NCBI GenBank assembly: GCA_012514775.1 | Contig: JAAYZQ010000233.1 | Coordinates: forward strand, 1 to 5,464 | DNA length: 5,464 nt | Direction of reading: 5' to 3' | Origin: Anaerolineaceae bacterium | GTDB taxonomy: Bacteria; Chloroflexota; Anaerolineae; JAAYZQ01 | Part shown: one piece after another, positions 4,111 to 5,464 of the stretch | How the letters are laid out: each line of letters starts with the position of its first letter | Numbering within the stretch: the stretch's first letter is position 1 | Translations under genes and position numbers: made by a program | Notes under the pieces: generated by a model | Database searches by the model: none | Told to the model about the DNA's origin: nothing | Seen by the model: only the letters and a program-made list of their open reading frames with translations

Positions 4111-5464
4111 CTAGCCGGGAAGCAGGGACTGCTTGGCCAGGCCGTCGGCCACGTCCTGCATGCCCAGCTTTTCCAGGGTCTGGCGCGTGGGCGCGCCGCT
4201 TGCCTTGTCCCAGCCGAGCTGCTCGTAGAACATGTCCTTGGCCAACTCCATGTCCTCCCGGTCCATCTTGTCGTGGCCCGGGGTGAAGGGCTCCTTGTCG
4301 GCCCAGTCGGGATAGTCAAAGACCCAGTCGGGGATCATGTCGTGCTCGTTGCGCATGTCCAGGGTGCCCATCTGGCGCATGGTCAACGCTCGCAGCAGGG
4401 TCAGGTGCTTGACGCCGATCTCTTCCAGCTCCTCGCGCGTTTTCGTGTCGCCGGTGACCGCCGAGTAGAGCTTGGCGTCCATGTCGGGATCGCCCCGGTA
4501 GTTGTTCTCCTTGCTGGGCGAGGTCCAGGCCGGCAGGGTGTAGTTGCACAAGGTCATAGAGTTGTGCAACTCCAGGTAGGCGTAGGTCAGCTTGCCAAAG
4601 ATGGCCTTGGCCTCGTTCATGGGCGTCCACTCGTGGAGCACGTCGACGGCGTCGGGCGAGCCAAAGATCTCGGCAGAGATCTCTTTTTTGATCTCGATGG
4701 GCAGGCCGCATCCGTAAAAGTTGCTGTGGGTGTGGCAGTTGGGGTCGCGGTTGTAGACCAGGTTGATGAGGGCGCCCACCTGCCCGGCGTTTTCCGTGGA
4801 GTGGTGGTAGGGATGGCCCATCTTCCAGTGCTTCTTGTGGAGCCTCCACTCCTCCGGGAACTTCCAGGCTTCCTGGAGATAGGCCGAGCCCTCGCCCAGT
4901 GCCTTGCCCATGTCGCCTTCCTTGTAGGCAATGCGCCGGAAGAACTCGAACTGGAAGCGGGGGTCGCCGGCGTCGAGGAGATCCCAGGGGATGGATTCGT
5001 ACTCTTCTTCGCTCAGGGCTTCCTTGATGAGGCCGTTTTCGTAGGCGTAGGCAAAGTCACTGCCCATCTGCGAGTAGTTGTTCCAGACCCCGTAGTCGTC
5101 GGCCAGGATGGAGCCCAGGACCTTGGTCTCGGTATCGATCCACGGATCGCCCGAGTTCTTGGGGTACATCTGCCCCCCCTGCCAGCCCGAGCAGGTGTTG
5201 GACGAGTAGCGGGGCAGGCCGTACTTGGTTTCCATGGACGGCAGGTCGATGAGGATGTGGCAGCGGATGGGGCACGAGTGGCAGCCGCCCATGCGCACCG
5301 TGATCAGCTCGCCAATGGGCCGGCCCGTCGCGGGGTCGGCGGTACGGAAGTCGAGGACGCCCTTGTGGGTGCGATAGCCGATCTTGTTCAGGTCGTCGCC
5401 CGGGCACTCGCCCACCTCGATGGGCGGCTCGGCGGCTCCCCAGAACAGGCCCTTGCGCGCCGTC
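4111..5464 (-). CDS. Aldehyde:ferredoxin oxidoreductase (AOR) family protein, 5' end outside window
   Basis: The frame is open from the right edge, giving 450 visible residues to the TAG at 4111-4113. The GTG at 5413-5415 is internal, because the frame continues upstream as ARKGLFWGAAEPPIE. AOR domains 2 and 3 are recognisable. The [4Fe-4S] ligands are C-x2-C-x3-C (CHSCPIRC, 5260-5283) and a fourth Cys in MTLCNYT (4546-4548). F-F-R-R-I-A-Y-K-E-G-D-M-G-K-A-L-G-E-G matches the family's [IL]-A-x-[RK]-x-G-x-G-x-x-L-x-E-G segment. The end, GWDKASGAPTRQTLEKLGM, is the usual G-W-D-x-x-G-x-P-T-x-x-x-L-x-x-L-G tail. Known members carry a tungsten-bispterin and oxidise aldehydes, or reduce acids, with ferredoxin. 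The N-terminal domain, perhaps 200 residues or more, is not visible. The usual D-x-x-G-x-D-x-x-S pterin-site motif reads D-D-Y-G-V-W-N-N-Y-S, so this is a divergent subfamily and the substrate is unknown. Confidence 0.88.
   Translation of the reverse strand, partial: TARKGLFWGAAEPPIEVGECPGDDLNKIGYRTHKGVLDFRTADPATGRPIGELITVRMGGCHSCPIRCHILIDLPSMETKYGLPRYSSNTCSGWQGGQMYPKNSGDPWIDTETKVLGSILADDYGVWNNYSQMGSDFAYAYENGLIKEALSEEEYESIPWDLLDAGDPRFQFEFFRRIAYKEGDMGKALGEGSAYLQEAWKFPEEWRLHKKHWKMGHPYHHSTENAGQVGALINLVYNRDPNCHTHSNFYGCGLPIEIKKEISAEIFGSPDAVDVLHEWTPMNEAKAIFGKLTYAYLELHNSMTLCNYTLPAWTSPSKENNYRGDPDMDAKLYSAVTGDTKTREELEEIGVKHLTLLRALTMRQMGTLDMRNEHDMIPDWVFDYPDWADKEPFTPGHDKMDREDMELAKDMFYEQLGWDKASGAPTRQTLEKLGMQDVADGLAKQSLLPG

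Noticed and set aside
4665..4690. AGATCTC/GAGATCT 7-bp stem followed by CTTTTTTG on the + strand, like an intrinsic terminator
   Set aside because: It lies deep inside the AOR gene in antisense and is explained by the codons for K-K-E-I-S-A-E-I-F. No + strand gene ends nearby.

Overview
The window is high-GC bacterial DNA with dense coding on both strands. It looks like an anaerobic or facultative bacterium, because the right end carries a tungsten/molybdenum aldehyde:ferredoxin oxidoreductase (AOR) family protein. The overall style of the genes (HicB and DUF2442 toxin-antitoxin parts, a GH18-like protein, a lipoprotein rhodanese, an extended -10 promoter) would fit a Chloroflexota/Anaerolineae-type genome. 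That taxonomic guess is an inference from style only; no marker gene is present.

Left part (1-1217, + strand). This looks like an eroded accessory patch and is visibly less GC-rich over its first ~545 bases than the rest. It holds the 3' end of an unrecognised small ORF that overlaps an intact HicB-type antitoxin gene, then a short fragment resembling the C-terminal end of a DUF2442 protein. A perfect 14-bp palindrome follows, and then a GH18-like (chitinase-fold) protein that lacks the first strands of its barrel. Remnants of unrelated genes lie end to end, which suggests past deletions or rearrangement.

Middle part (1218-3151, + strand). A 254-base spacer carries a likely extended -10 promoter (TGgTACAAT) ahead of a two-gene operon. 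The first gene is an isochorismatase-family cysteine hydrolase with a clear Asp/Lys/Cys triad. Three bases later comes a two-domain rhodanese (sulfurtransferase) with a lipoprotein signal peptide. The hydrolase should be cytoplasmic and the rhodanese membrane-anchored on the outer face, so any shared pathway is unclear.

Right part (3178-5464, - strand). This part converges on the middle operon with only 26 bases between the stop codons. The AOR family protein, whose 5' end lies outside the window, is transcribed leftwards and followed after 87 bases by an unrecognised acidic protein. That protein is built of three ~85-residue repeats, each ending in a Y-[LF]-Y-S-E motif. A 13-bp perfect hairpin sits between the two genes. 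The AOR/three-repeat pairing is the best candidate here for something undescribed.
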